Below are positions 7,760-17,655 of a stretch of DNA of 64,000 nt, piece by piece. The notes beneath the pieces were generated by a model. It saw only the letters and a list, made by a program, of their open reading frames with translations, was not told where the DNA came from and made no database searches. Positions within the stretch are counted from its first letter, which is position 1; each line of letters opens with the position of its first letter. Both the position numbers and the translations under genes were made by a program. The DNA lies in the NCBI GenBank assembly GCA_046155615.1, contig JBJXFP010000175.1, positions 1-64,000 on the forward strand, given 5' to 3'. This DNA comes from JANNVZ01 sp046155615. Lineage in GTDB: Bacteria > Bacteroidota > Bacteroidia > Flavobacteriales_D > Sanyastnellaceae.

Positions 7760-10700
7760 GTGAATCGTATTTACTACTCTGCCTTTTGCCTATGCGCATC
7801 CATTATCTTTTCAAAAGTTTCCACCGCGCAACATCCCAACTGGGCTGCCTTGATGCGCAGCGACAGCCTTTCCCTGTTCGAAATGGAGCAACTGCACAAT
7901 GCTCATTGGCCAAAACGGCCTGGGCAAAAAGGTCAAGGCTTCAAACAATTTGAAAGATTCAAAAGCCTGCATGAAGGCAGGCTGACGGACATCGGAAAAC
8001 CTGTCAGTGGTGAGGATGTGCTGCGCCAATGGGAAGAACTAAAAACATTCAACGGCAACAGATCAATTGCAGGCAACTGGCAATCTCTGGGTCCCATACT
8101 TGATGATGTCACTACACGTGATCATATAGAAGGTGTTGGTCGCGTGTCTTGCATCGCATTTCACCCTACTGATGCCAATATCATTTTTGCCGGGGCACCC
8201 GCAGGAGGCTTATGGCGCAGCTATGACGGTGGCTCATCCTGGAGCAGCAACACAGATTGGTTGCCAACACTTGGCATAGCATCTATTGCCTTTAATCCCG
8301 AAAATCCACAAATAGTGTATCTCGGAACTGGCGACTATGATGCAAGCGACTCACCAGGTATGGGTGTAATGAAAAGCGAAGATGGTGGAGAGACATGGGA
8401 GTTTGTAAACACAGGAATAGCATCGCTTATGGTGCCATGCATACGTTTTGAGCCGGGCAGCAACGATTTATGGGCGTGTACCAATGATGGACTTTATGAG
8501 AGCACTGACGAAGGAGCAACATGGACGATGATCAGCGAGTTTTCAAATGATTTTGAAGACCTCGAATTTCATCCTACGGATGCCAATACAGCGTATGCGA
8601 CTGCCCAGGGCAAATTGTATATAACGCATGATGGAGGAGTGGAGTGGGACACACAATCAGCCGTGGTAGGCACCGGCCAGCGCATGTTGGTAGAAGTAAC
8701 AGAAGCTGCACCCGATGTAGTTTACATTCTAAAAACAGGTACTTATGAATTCAGTGGTTTTTACAAAAGCTCTGATATGGCTGCCAGCTTTATTGAGATG
8801 AGTGATGAGCCAAACATAATGGGTTGGGCTGCTGATGGAAGCAGCAGTGGCGGACAGGCCTGGTACGACCTGTGTTTCGAAGCTGACAACATGGATTCAA
8901 ATACGGTTTATGCTGGTGGAATAAGGCTCAAAAAATCTACTGACGCGGGCACCACATGGACAGACATCAACCCAAACTACGTGCATGTGGACCAACACTA
9001 TTTGGAAATGAATCCACACAACCACGACTTGTTTGCATGCAACGATGGTGGACTTTATCACTACGTGGACAACACAGAATGGCTTGATATAAGTAAGCAC
9101 ATTGTGAATGGTCAGATATACCAATTGGGTCAGTCACCTCACAATCCGAACCACACACTCACAGGTTTTCAGGACAACGGCACAGCCGAATATGATGGAG
9201 TCTTTTGGCGAAGGCGCGGTGGTGGCGATGGATTCGAGTGTGCTTACGACCATAGTGAAACAGGCTATCGTTATGGTTCCATTTACTACGGAGCTATCTA
9301 CCGCACCACACCCGAAGTAGTGAATCAAAAAATATGTGGCGATGAGGAGCTCGGCATAAATGAAGAAGGCGCATGGAATACTCCATACAAACTACATCCG
9401 GCTGACACCACAGGCAATACACTTTTTGTGGGACTAAAAAATGTGTGGCGCTGCATAAACATAAAAGAACCAGAGAAGGACAGCATAGATTGGAAACGTG
9501 TAAGCAACAACCTGGGTGGTAACAATTCTATTGACCTGAATGAAATAGAAATAAGCATGAGCAATCCGAATATTGTTTATGCCACAGAGCCATCCAAAAA
9601 ACTTTTCATCACACACAACGCACTTGCAGACAGTGTAATTTGGACGAACCTCAGCAACTCGTTGCCCTCTTATCTGGTAGCTATAAATGCTATCGAAACG
9701 CATCCTACTGATACCAATGTGGTGTACATCTGCTTTCACAATGATGTGTACAAAAGCCTTGACCAGGGCCTGACATGGATATTGCTTAGCGAGAATCTGC
9801 CTGACATTTCAACCAATACGATGGTGATAGATACGAGCAGCTACAGTAACGAAGGATTATATGTAGGCACTGATATGGGCGTGTATTACATAGACACCAC
9901 CATGACTGAGTGGATCAACTTCAGTGAAGGACTGCCGATAAGTTCCCGCATTACAGAGTTAGAAATATTTTACGGCAGCACACCATCACAACACAGATTG
10001 AAAGCAAGTACCTATGGACGCGGCCTTTGGGAAAGTGATTTGTACAGTGCCGAAACCAACAATTTCCCAGCAGTGGCAAGCATTGCAGCTTCCAACTCAA
10101 CTACTGAGGCCTTCAGCAATTTCGATGTCAATATTCTCTTCTATCGCAGCTTGAGCGAAACTGATGTAAGTGGCTTCGATGCTTTGAGTGATATAGAAGC
10201 ATACAACGCTGAGGTAATGAGTATAAGTGGTGGGCCTTCCAACTATACCGCCACCATTCAACCAAACATCTATGGTGAGATAAAACTTGTGGTACCCGGT
10301 GGCGCAGCTACTGATGTTTTGTATGGACTTGAAACATTTCACAGCGATACACTGCGCATGTATTACCTGCCTGCACCTTCAACCCTTGGTCCTGATGGCC
10401 CCGGTGGAGTGGGCGAGGCAGAGACCGTTGCATTCTGGTTGCGTGCTGATATGAGTGCCAACGGCACGCAAGGCACAGTGCAGCAATGGACCGATGTGAT
10501 GGGCAACAACTATTCAGCGGAACAAGCCAACATGTCAGAGCGCCCCGCGCTTTTGGTGAATGGCATCAACGGAAATCCAGCGTTGCAATTTGACGGCATC
10601 AATGACTACCTGTCATTAGAAGATGTAGTGCCGGGCAGAAGCATGAGCGCATACATGATGGTAGAAACTGACAGCATTGGGTTCAACCAGCATGGTTGGT

Positions 10701-11818
10701 TTGCCAGTGCGCGCAGCGAAAACGGATACCTGATGCATCCATGGAAGGAGAGCACACAATACCATGGCGATGTGTATGACCTGGAAGGTGAAAGCAGCGG
10801 AGCCAGTTCATTCTACATAGGCGATGCGGCTGCACCACACATCTATGGCTTCATCTATCAGCAAGACGATTATCACCAAACTATGCAACAAGTCTTTGAT
10901 GACAACTACTACCCAAACAATGGAGTGGATCTTGGCCAGCGCAACAACACTACACCAATAGAAGAAATAAGAATTGGCTGGGATTACGAAGAGCGATTTG
11001 GTAAGGGCCGCATTGCAGAGCACTTTGTGTATCGCGAAAAATTGCAGACAAGCCACCACCGTATAGTGAGCAACTATATGGCTGCCAAGTATGGTATAGA
11101 CATGGGGCCACTGACGTTATACAACCACGATGCACAAAATCAGGAAGTGATAGGTATAGGCAGAGAAAATGAATATGACTACCACCCCGTGGCACAAGGC
11201 AAGCAAAACATAAGAATAATGAATGCCACCAACCTGAGTGATGGCGACTACCTGCTTATAGGAACTGATAATGCGAGCATGGTCATATTACCAGAACTGT
11301 ATCCCATACTTACTCCTCGCACGGAGCGCACGTGGGCTTTCACCGAAACCGGAGATGTGGGCGTTGTTACTATACGTATCGCCACAAGCGAGTTCGACAA
11401 TTTTCAAGACCTCGGTATCATCATAATGGAAGGTGATGAGTTTGTGACAGGAGGAACAGCAATGTGGTATCCGCTACTCATACAAGGCCCTGTGCTCGAA
11501 GCACAAATTGATTTTCCTTCATCGGGAGTATTTACTATTGGGCAACAACCAGTAGTGAGTGTTGCAAATCTTGATTATGCAACAGCCACTATTTATCCCA
11601 ATCCGGCAAACGAAGTGCTCAATGTGCAGCTACACAACGCATGGCCGGAACAATGGCAGGTGGAAGTAAGAAATGCGATAGGGCAATTGGTACATATAAC
11701 TATGACCCAAGGAAAAATATCTACTATCGATGTGAGCACATTCGCCTCAGGCATCTATGTGGTGGATGTGCGTGTAGATGGCCGTGTGGTGATGAGGCAG
11801 AAGTTGATGATAGAGTAG
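7760..11818 (+). CDS. large secreted sortilin/VPS10-type beta-propeller protein with LamG-like domain and T9SS sorting domain
   Basis: From the GTG at 7,760 the protein has 1,352 residues. I choose this start because the signal peptide (NRIYYSAFCLCASIIFSKV, cleaved near STAQ) begins there and a promoter-like box lies just before it; ATGs at 7,664 and 7,703 are in frame. About residues 90-750 hold repeated BNR/sortilin blades such as GGLWRSYDGGSSW, KSEDGGETWEFV and KSLDQGLTWILL. About 890-1,140 resembles a concanavalin/LamG fold with a RIAEHFVYREKL segment, typical of Bacteroidota surface proteins. The end is a type IX sorting domain (IYPNPANEVLNVQ near residue 1,277, GIYVVDVRVDG). It is likely surface-attached or released; ligand or substrate unknown. 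Confidence 0.85.
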   Translation: MNRIYYSAFCLCASIIFSKVSTAQHPNWAALMRSDSLSLFEMEQLHNAHWPKRPGQKGQGFKQFERFKSLHEGRLTDIGKPVSGEDVLRQWEELKTFNGNRSIAGNWQSLGPILDDVTTRDHIEGVGRVSCIAFHPTDANIIFAGAPAGGLWRSYDGGSSWSSNTDWLPTLGIASIAFNPENPQIVYLGTGDYDASDSPGMGVMKSEDGGETWEFVNTGIASLMVPCIRFEPGSNDLWACTNDGLYESTDEGATWTMISEFSNDFEDLEFHPTDANTAYATAQGKLYITHDGGVEWDTQSAVVGTGQRMLVEVTEAAPDVVYILKTGTYEFSGFYKSSDMAASFIEMSDEPNIMGWAADGSSSGGQAWYDLCFEADNMDSNTVYAGGIRLKKSTDAGTTWTDINPNYVHVDQHYLEMNPHNHDLFACNDGGLYHYVDNTEWLDISKHIVNGQIYQLGQSPHNPNHTLTGFQDNGTAEYDGVFWRRRGGGDGFECAYDHSETGYRYGSIYYGAIYRTTPEVVNQKICGDEELGINEEGAWNTPYKLHPADTTGNTLFVGLKNVWRCINIKEPEKDSIDWKRVSNNLGGNNSIDLNEIEISMSNPNIVYATEPSKKLFITHNALADSVIWTNLSNSLPSYLVAINAIETHPTDTNVVYICFHNDVYKSLDQGLTWILLSENLPDISTNTMVIDTSSYSNEGLYVGTDMGVYYIDTTMTEWINFSEGLPISSRITELEIFYGSTPSQHRLKASTYGRGLWESDLYSAETNNFPAVASIAASNSTTEAFSNFDVNILFYRSLSETDVSGFDALSDIEAYNAEVMSISGGPSNYTATIQPNIYGEIKLVVPGGAATDVLYGLETFHSDTLRMYYLPAPSTLGPDGPGGVGEAETVAFWLRADMSANGTQGTVQQWTDVMGNNYSAEQANMSERPALLVNGINGNPALQFDGINDYLSLEDVVPGRSMSAYMMVETDSIGFNQHGWFASARSENGYLMHPWKESTQYHGDVYDLEGESSGASSFYIGDAAAPHIYGFIYQQDDYHQTMQQVFDDNYYPNNGVDLGQRNNTTPIEEIRIGWDYEERFGKGRIAEHFVYREKLQTSHHRIVSNYMAAKYGIDMGPLTLYNHDAQNQEVIGIGRENEYDYHPVAQGKQNIRIMNATNLSDGDYLLIGTDNASMVILPELYPILTPRTERTWAFTETGDVGVVTIRIATSEFDNFQDLGIIIMEGDEFVTGGTAMWYPLLIQGPVLEAQIDFPSSGVFTIGQQPVVSVANLDYATATIYPNPANEVLNVQLHNAWPEQWQVEVRNAIGQLVHITMTQGKISTIDVSTFASGIYVVDVRVDGRVVMRQKLMIE

Positions 11819-11938
11819 TTCTCTCTACCTCCAATACGATAGGCCGCATACTATTCATCGGATATTACTGTAGTAATTCCTTTTGCATTCTGTGCATTAC
11901 TTTTTTCAAAGAAGCATGAGATAATGAAATTAAAATAG

Positions 11939-14164
11939 ATGAAAAAAATCTATCCCATAGTTGTTTGCCTTGCCATGATGCTGAACGCAACACCCGGCAG
12001 GCTTATTGCGCAGACCGTCCGCTTCTACGTGCCGCCCGTTGTCGCTATGGATTTGGACACCAACGTGTGGGCCTTGCCCTACACCACGCCCGACTATTGG
12101 CTGGCCAATACCTACCATCATGCAGGCAAAGTTGTCCTGCGCAACAAGGTGAATGGTCTCACCTTCACCATCAGCGTGGGGTATATGGACACCCTGCAGT
12201 TCAGCAGCGAGTACTCTTTTAAGAGCATGTACCCCCCCTTGAAGGAATGGAAAGACGCAGGCACTGCTAAAGCCTACAGCGAAATGGAAAACTCCTATGG
12301 CGGTGGTGGCAAAGAGAAGCTGCTCTACATCGACCGCCACATCAGGCACGTGGCCATCTACTACCGCACCAATTGTCCGCTGTATGATGCCGCCATGGGT
12401 GAGGAGGTAAGAAAAGTGTTGGAGAAAGTCATCTTCGTAACGCCCCAGGAGATAGACCGCGCAGCCGGATATCCCAAGCCCACCACCGAGCTTACCGAAG
12501 CCGTCATAGCCACACGGCCCGTGCCCAGCGACCCCTTGGCTAAGTTTGATCCCAAGGTTTGGATCAATGGCCACTTTCATGATTACAAACACGGCTTCAC
12601 CTATGCCGCCTACCACGATGCCAAGCTGAAGCAAGTGGACCACCGCCTCACCAAGCGAGAAAAAGAAATGCTCGCCTTCAACATCCACCAAGGCAACCGC
12701 GGCTTTGTACTTTTAGACTCGATGCCGGGGAACAGCAGCTATGGCTATGGCAATGTCTCCAACACCCTAAAGTTTTGGGACGAATACAAAGGAGCCACTA
12801 AACTGCTGGAAATGCGCAAATACCGCTCGCGCACCGGCCTCAGCCGTGGCGATACCCATGCATGGAACCTGCTGCGCAGTGATAGTGCGTGGAATATCTG
12901 CTTTGCAAAACTGAATGCCGACACGCTGCAGTTAGTGCATCATCGCTATGAGCAATTCCGCTGGCAGATGGAAGGTATCTATCTGGTCAAAAAGTATTAT
13001 GACAGCTTTGGCTACGCGAACAACTACCAAACCGAACAACGCTGGCTAAGTGACGACAAGCACCTGTGGATGCTGGGCGCCCGACACAATGTGCCCGCTA
13101 GCGGGTTAGTGACGGAGCAACCCACCACCTACTACCTGGTAGATACCGACAATGCACAGGGCGAAATGGCGGTGCTGGAGCATCCCACCATTGCCCAATA
13201 CAAATACATGGCAGTGCTGCGAGAAGACCTCACCGCGAAAACCACCGACACCACCGGCACCGACAATTGGTGGTGGCGCGGCCATCACGCAGCCATGGTG
13301 GTGTATAGTCCTTATGAAATGCTGGGCGGTCATGAATATGATTTGAACGCTTCCCGACTCTACCATCCCCCTTCAAGAAAAGATGCCCGTGCCATGTTCG
13401 AAGCCCAGCCCTACGACATCATTTTCAGCTCCGGCCTCATCGCCTCCGATTTGGATAAAGATGGCAACACAGAATACTTCAGCGTATTGGTAAGCAATGG
13501 CAAAGTGATAGACCTGCGCCTCTGCTCCCACATAAGCGACACCCCCCAAGTGCAAACCGATATGAGTAAATGGGTACCGCTGGCTATGCAACACACACTG
13601 GTGGCCGATATGATGGCATGCACCACCAAAGGCATGCAGGGTATCATCAACGCAGATCGCTACAAGCTCAAGGAAGAAGAGAATGAAACAGAATATGCCT
13701 CCATCCACGACTACGACTATTACAATAATTACAGTTATGGTGAGCCAAGAAAAAAGAAACAGCCACGTATGAAGTTAGAGGTACCATTCAATTATTCTGA
13801 CAGGTATTTCTATCGTTCAGAGTTCATCTTTGACATAGCATCGGACAGCGTCTTCCTTGCAGAAAACATGCGCTATCCCGCCAAGGAGAAGCAAGCGAAG
13901 AAAGGCTGCGTGGTAGCCATCCCCTTCGAGGTCAAGGCTGATGGCACCATCACCAATATAGACACCACACCTGGCGATGCTGCCACCGAACCCTTCCGCA
14001 AAGAAGCCATCCGCCTGCTGAAGTTGCTGGGCAAGCTGAAGCTTTCACCAGAATATGAGAGATACTATGGCAACGCAGGCACCTCGCCTGAAGCAGAAGC
14101 CTACAAGCCTGCCAACCCAACACCTAACACCAAGTTGCAATTCATCCTCCACTTCATTCCCTAA
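11939..14164 (+). CDS. exported protein of unknown function with TonB-C-like C-terminal domain (first of two tandem paralogues)
   Basis: I do not recognise a named family. The 741-residue protein has a signal peptide (MKKIYPIVVCLAMML, cleaved near LIAQ). It shares three blocks with the gene at 14,428: an N-terminal YVPPV-x-MDLDTNVW followed by TTPDYW, a VTPQEIDRAAGYP block near residue 168, and a calcium-loop-like ASDLDKDGNTEYF near 505. The last 95 residues (FEVKADGTITNIDTTPG, then a helix and an FILHFIP strand) resemble the TonB C-terminal fold seen in many Bacteroidota periplasmic proteins. No membrane helix other than the signal peptide is seen. It is probably periplasmic or surface-exposed, and the role is unknown. 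Codon use is richer in G+C than its neighbours. Confidence 0.8.
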   Translation: MKKIYPIVVCLAMMLNATPGRLIAQTVRFYVPPVVAMDLDTNVWALPYTTPDYWLANTYHHAGKVVLRNKVNGLTFTISVGYMDTLQFSSEYSFKSMYPPLKEWKDAGTAKAYSEMENSYGGGGKEKLLYIDRHIRHVAIYYRTNCPLYDAAMGEEVRKVLEKVIFVTPQEIDRAAGYPKPTTELTEAVIATRPVPSDPLAKFDPKVWINGHFHDYKHGFTYAAYHDAKLKQVDHRLTKREKEMLAFNIHQGNRGFVLLDSMPGNSSYGYGNVSNTLKFWDEYKGATKLLEMRKYRSRTGLSRGDTHAWNLLRSDSAWNICFAKLNADTLQLVHHRYEQFRWQMEGIYLVKKYYDSFGYANNYQTEQRWLSDDKHLWMLGARHNVPASGLVTEQPTTYYLVDTDNAQGEMAVLEHPTIAQYKYMAVLREDLTAKTTDTTGTDNWWWRGHHAAMVVYSPYEMLGGHEYDLNASRLYHPPSRKDARAMFEAQPYDIIFSSGLIASDLDKDGNTEYFSVLVSNGKVIDLRLCSHISDTPQVQTDMSKWVPLAMQHTLVADMMACTTKGMQGIINADRYKLKEEENETEYASIHDYDYYNNYSYGEPRKKKQPRMKLEVPFNYSDRYFYRSEFIFDIASDSVFLAENMRYPAKEKQAKKGCVVAIPFEVKADGTITNIDTTPGDAATEPFRKEAIRLLKLLGKLKLSPEYERYYGNAGTSPEAEAYKPANPTPNTKLQFILHFIP

Positions 14165-14207
14165 GCCACATTGATATGAAAAAGAATAATACTGTTAAAG
14201 GTTTAAG

Positions 14208-14330
14208 GCCCATCCCTGACTCTTCCCAAAGGGAAGGGAAGTACGTGAGCTACTTCCCGTTGCCACTTTCAAAACCCAATCACCGAGCCTTGCAGATTTC
14301 CCTTCCCTTTGGGAAGAGTCAGGGATGGGC
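14208..14330. repeat. perfect 33-bp inverted repeat with 57-base loop (REP/MITE-like)
   Basis: Arms 14,208-14,240 and 14,298-14,330 are exact reverse complements over 33 bases (GCCCATCCCTGACTCTTCCC at the outer end). Each arm has its own small hairpin, CTTCCC-AAA-GGGAAG. The element fills the gap between the two tandem paralogues. An 83-codon frame over it (14,176-14,427) is not a convincing gene. Confidence 0.85.
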
Positions 14331-14427
14331 TGTAATCATGCAAAGTTGCGCTGAAGCGTCCACAGTGTTACATAATACAAAGAAGGCATCAATTCATTTA
14401 TTCAGTAGGGCAATTAGAATTAAGTAA

Positions 14428-16620
14428 ATGCACTCAAAAACAGTAACAATTCTATTGGTTCTTTGCGCCCTTAGCAGCGCAGCCCAAAACAACATGGCCA
14501 CCCTCTACCTGCCACCCGTAGCCAAGGTGCAGTTGGACACCACCGTGTGGAGTTTCGACACCACACCACCGGATTACTTTCAGATGTGCAATTACCTCTC
14601 CGGCCAAAGGCCAAGTGTGGTAAACAAAAAAGACGGCTATCGTATAGAGTTGCGCCTTGAGTGCGTTGGGCGCGAAGCCATCCTCGAAGCCAAGGAACGG
14701 GCAAAGCGGAGAAATGGATTGTCGGCAGATGGACGCATCATCCAGATAAAAGGCGAGGGAACAATGACGGTGTTGTTGGATGAAGACTTTATGCTTTTGA
14801 TATACATCAGCCAAGTCCGCGTGTCAGGCACCGTGCAGCCGGGGGTAGAGGAGATAGCCAACAATGTGCAATATGTAACTCCGGCTCAGATGGATGCACT
14901 TGCAGGTTATCCGCTACCTGCTAACACCGACAAAGGCAAATTGATAGCACAGCGCAAAGCAGAAATGGCTGCGTACGTTAAACCGAAAAAGGACATTTAC
15001 ATGGACCACCTCTTGCTGCTCGATTTGCAAAAGCAATTCACCTTTAAGAAATATGTGCAGCTCTTGAAGCGCGATGTGAATGTGGACTACAGCGATTGCG
15101 AACTGGCCTTTGCCTGCGAAGCAGAACAATACACCGAAGACATGCTGTGGCTGAACACTTTTCTGCAAGCAAAAAATGAAAAAGCAAACATCCTTGATGA
15201 TGACTTGCTGATAGAGACTTACCGGAAACACACCGGCAACGACAGGGCACGTGCCAGTGCCATTTCTTCCAGGAGCAAGGGTGACGGCCTCATCATGGTT
15301 TATATCAACGAGCCCTCAGTCACCCTTGAGGCCTGCACCCGCGCAGCAGACGGAAACTATAAAACCTACTCGGAAACACTCTTGCCCGAGGCATATACAC
15401 GGCATTACAATGGCTACTCATTGCAGCAGTATTCAGATGATGAGAGATTGGATGCCGAGGCCATTGACCTCAGCTCTTTGGATCATTCGAACCATACCCT
15501 CACCTTCATGCGTCAGAATAACAAATTGCAAATGGATGGGCAGCGGCAGGTGCTTGTTTCAGAATATCCCGACTTGTATATGTTGAGTGCAGAATATCAA
15601 TTGGACAGTGTCATACGATTTACTGTACCGCCCTTGGTGTCCAAATGCGATGTGCTTTTTCAGTGCCATGCTCACGACCGTTTCAGTTCAAATGTGTTAG
15701 CGCAAATAAGAACATCCAAAGGGAAAAAGGCGATAGACTACAGCCGATACGATGGCATACCAAGCTTTCTGATTTACGATAGGAGAAAGAACCAGCCAGC
15801 CATTACAAGCGATACGGAAGACACACCCATACCCGCTAACAAGCGACTATACAGAAGTCATGTGCTGGTGAGCGACTTCAACATGAATGGCGAACCGGAG
15901 TACTTTCTGTGTTATGCGCAGAACGGCCGTATTGTATTTGCAGATATGTATGAGGCCAAAGGCACCTCCCTGTCAAAAGTGAAAAATGCAGAACAATACT
16001 TTGACGACATGCTGCAGATACCTATTGTGAGTGACCTTACCGAACGCAGCGCAGTAGCCATCACTTGGTACTATGTAAATCTATATAATAGGGAAGAAGT
16101 TGAATCTGATTATGGGGATGATTCATATCCGGTGGAAGAGGTAATGATGGTTGATGAGGATTACGGATATTACGATTTAGCAGCAGAACCGGAAATGCCA
16201 TACGATAGCTATGGCAACAGCGGAAGTGGCGATGGCACTGGCCAAGGTACAGGCAATTATGGACCACAGCAAAAGAGCACCACCACCACACCCGCTGGCA
16301 AGGCCTACTACACCAGCACCGAGTGTCGCGTACCCGCTGCTTATACCGGAGGTTACAAGTCCATGCAAGAGTTCATCAAAAAGAATAAAAGCATTGAGAA
16401 GAGCAAGAAAGACCGAGATAAAACCATCACCGTGTTGGCCAATTGCGAAATAGATACCAACGGCAAAATCAAAATGCTGGATGCTACCTGCGACAGCAAG
16501 CACTGCGATGCATACATAGAAGAATGTAAACGCATCATCGGCCTAATGCCGCGTTGGTCATCTGCATCAGTGGACAGTGGGCGTGTGGTGATGCGCACCA
16601 CACTAGCCATCAGCTTTTGA
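14428..16620 (+). CDS. exported protein of unknown function, second tandem paralogue
   Basis: This 730-residue protein has a signal peptide (MHSKTVTILLVLCALSS, cleaved near SAAQ). It is a distant paralogue of the gene at 11,939: LYLPPVAKVQLDTTVW with TPPDYF at the N-terminus, VTPAQMDALAGYP near residue 150, and VSDFNMNGEPEYF near 484 at the place of the calcium-loop-like block. A Asp/Glu/Gly/Tyr-rich linker lies at about 560-612. The C-terminal part (ANCEIDTNGKIKMLDATCD) matches the TonB-C-like end of the partner. Identity between the two is low and patchy, so the duplication is old. The stop codon abuts the stop of metF in a TGATCA. Function unknown; the pairing suggests a shared exported complex or a two-subunit surface system. 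Confidence 0.8.
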   Translation: MHSKTVTILLVLCALSSAAQNNMATLYLPPVAKVQLDTTVWSFDTTPPDYFQMCNYLSGQRPSVVNKKDGYRIELRLECVGREAILEAKERAKRRNGLSADGRIIQIKGEGTMTVLLDEDFMLLIYISQVRVSGTVQPGVEEIANNVQYVTPAQMDALAGYPLPANTDKGKLIAQRKAEMAAYVKPKKDIYMDHLLLLDLQKQFTFKKYVQLLKRDVNVDYSDCELAFACEAEQYTEDMLWLNTFLQAKNEKANILDDDLLIETYRKHTGNDRARASAISSRSKGDGLIMVYINEPSVTLEACTRAADGNYKTYSETLLPEAYTRHYNGYSLQQYSDDERLDAEAIDLSSLDHSNHTLTFMRQNNKLQMDGQRQVLVSEYPDLYMLSAEYQLDSVIRFTVPPLVSKCDVLFQCHAHDRFSSNVLAQIRTSKGKKAIDYSRYDGIPSFLIYDRRKNQPAITSDTEDTPIPANKRLYRSHVLVSDFNMNGEPEYFLCYAQNGRIVFADMYEAKGTSLSKVKNAEQYFDDMLQIPIVSDLTERSAVAITWYYVNLYNREEVESDYGDDSYPVEEVMMVDEDYGYYDLAAEPEMPYDSYGNSGSGDGTGQGTGNYGPQQKSTTTTPAGKAYYTSTECRVPAAYTGGYKSMQEFIKKNKSIEKSKKDRDKTITVLANCEIDTNGKIKMLDATCDSKHCDAYIEECKRIIGLMPRWSSASVDSGRVVMRTTLAISF

Positions 16621-17574
16621 TCAGAATACTGCTTTAGCTATCGCCTGCGTACTCTTCGCCTTACCCATCGTGTAGTAGTGCAGCACAGGCACTCCTGCCT
16701 CTTTCAGTTCTTTTGATTGTTTGATGCACCAGTCAATTCCTATTTGGCGCACATCAGCATCCGTCTTCGCTTTCTCCACTAATTGCACTAATTCATCAGG
16801 CAGATTGATATGGAAGAAATGAGGAATCACATTCAGTTGCGCTTTGGTCGCCAATGGTTTTAATCCGGGAATTACCGGCACATTGATGCCATTCTCTTTA
16901 CACTCTTCCACAAACTTGAAGTAAGCGCGGTTGTCGTAGAACAATTGCGTAACGATGTACTCCGCACCCGCATCCACCTTCGCTTTGAGGTAGCGCAAGT
17001 CTGCCTTTCTATTAGGCGCTTCAAAATGTTTTTCAGGATAGCCCGCCACACCAATGCAGAAGTTTGTTTTGGTCGTGTCTTTCAGGTCAGGATCTAAATA
17101 TTCACCCTTGTTCATGAGCGCAGTTTGCTGCACGAGGTCCACCGCATAAGCATGTCCGTTGGGGTCAGGAATAAATCGTCCTTCGCTTTTGATAGGGTCG
17201 CCACGCAGCACCAGCACATTGTCCACACCCACAAAGTTCAGGTCAATCAATGCGTCTTCGGTGTCTTGCTTGGTGAAGCCACCGCAGATGATGTGCGGCA
17301 CAGTATCTATCTTGTAGCGATTGGTAAGTGCAGCACAAATGCCTACTGTACCAGGGCGTTTACGTACCACTTGCTTTTCAAGTAGCCCATTACCCGCGTT
17401 GCGAAACACATATTCTTCTCGGTGGTACGTCACATCCACAAATGCGGGAGAGAACTCCATCAGTTCATCCATCGTTTCAAAAATGGAATTGATGTTTTGT
17501 CCTTTCAATGGAGGAAGAATTTCGATGCTGAATAGCGTTGATTTTCTGTTGGTGATATGGTCTATTACTTTCAT
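16621..17574 (-). CDS. metF: methylenetetrahydrofolate reductase
   Basis: MetF reduces 5,10-methylene-THF to 5-methyl-THF, the methyl donor for MetH. The ATG at 17,574 gives 317 residues beginning MKVIDHITNRKSTLFSIEILPP, which matches the family; a longer frame back to TTG 17,628 runs through the repeat and is unlikely. The TIM-barrel and FAD-binding segments include the Glu of FSIEILPP, AALTNRYKIDTVPHIICGG, LVLRGDP, and TQLFYDN near residue 195. It is the last gene of the SAM-riboswitch-controlled metH-metH-metF series. Only the 78-base hairpin repeat separates it from metH. Confidence 0.96.
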   Translation of the reverse strand: MKVIDHITNRKSTLFSIEILPPLKGQNINSIFETMDELMEFSPAFVDVTYHREEYVFRNAGNGLLEKQVVRKRPGTVGICAALTNRYKIDTVPHIICGGFTKQDTEDALIDLNFVGVDNVLVLRGDPIKSEGRFIPDPNGHAYAVDLVQQTALMNKGEYLDPDLKDTTKTNFCIGVAGYPEKHFEAPNRKADLRYLKAKVDAGAEYIVTQLFYDNRAYFKFVEECKENGINVPVIPGLKPLATKAQLNVIPHFFHINLPDELVQLVEKAKTDADVRQIGIDWCIKQSKELKEAGVPVLHYYTMGKAKSTQAIAKAVF

Positions 17575-17580
17575 TTTTCT

Positions 17581-17655
17581 ACTTGTTGATTTTTTGATTT
17601 GGAGACTTGGAGATTTATGACTGTTCAATCAACCGGTCTCCAAGTCAATAAATCA
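17581..17655. repeat. imperfect inverted repeat between metH and metF
   Basis: Arms of about 28 bases (17,581-17,610 and 17,628-17,655) pair as imperfect reverse complements. A perfect core GACTTGGAGA/TCTCCAAGTC lies at 17,604-17,613 and 17,637-17,646. The metH stop codon (17,653-17,655) lies in one arm. The other arm carries AATCAACAAG just before the metF ATG, as in three other leaders of this window. Confidence 0.7.

Noticed and set aside
11930..12691. 253-codon minus-strand frame over the first tandem paralogue
   Set aside because: It reads as a Gly/Val/His-rich antisense product of a gene with strong codon bias.
14176..14427. 83-codon frame between the tandem paralogues
   Set aside because: It consists mostly of the 33-bp inverted repeat and its loop. 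The ATG-Lys-Lys start may be a remnant, but there is no protein-like pattern.
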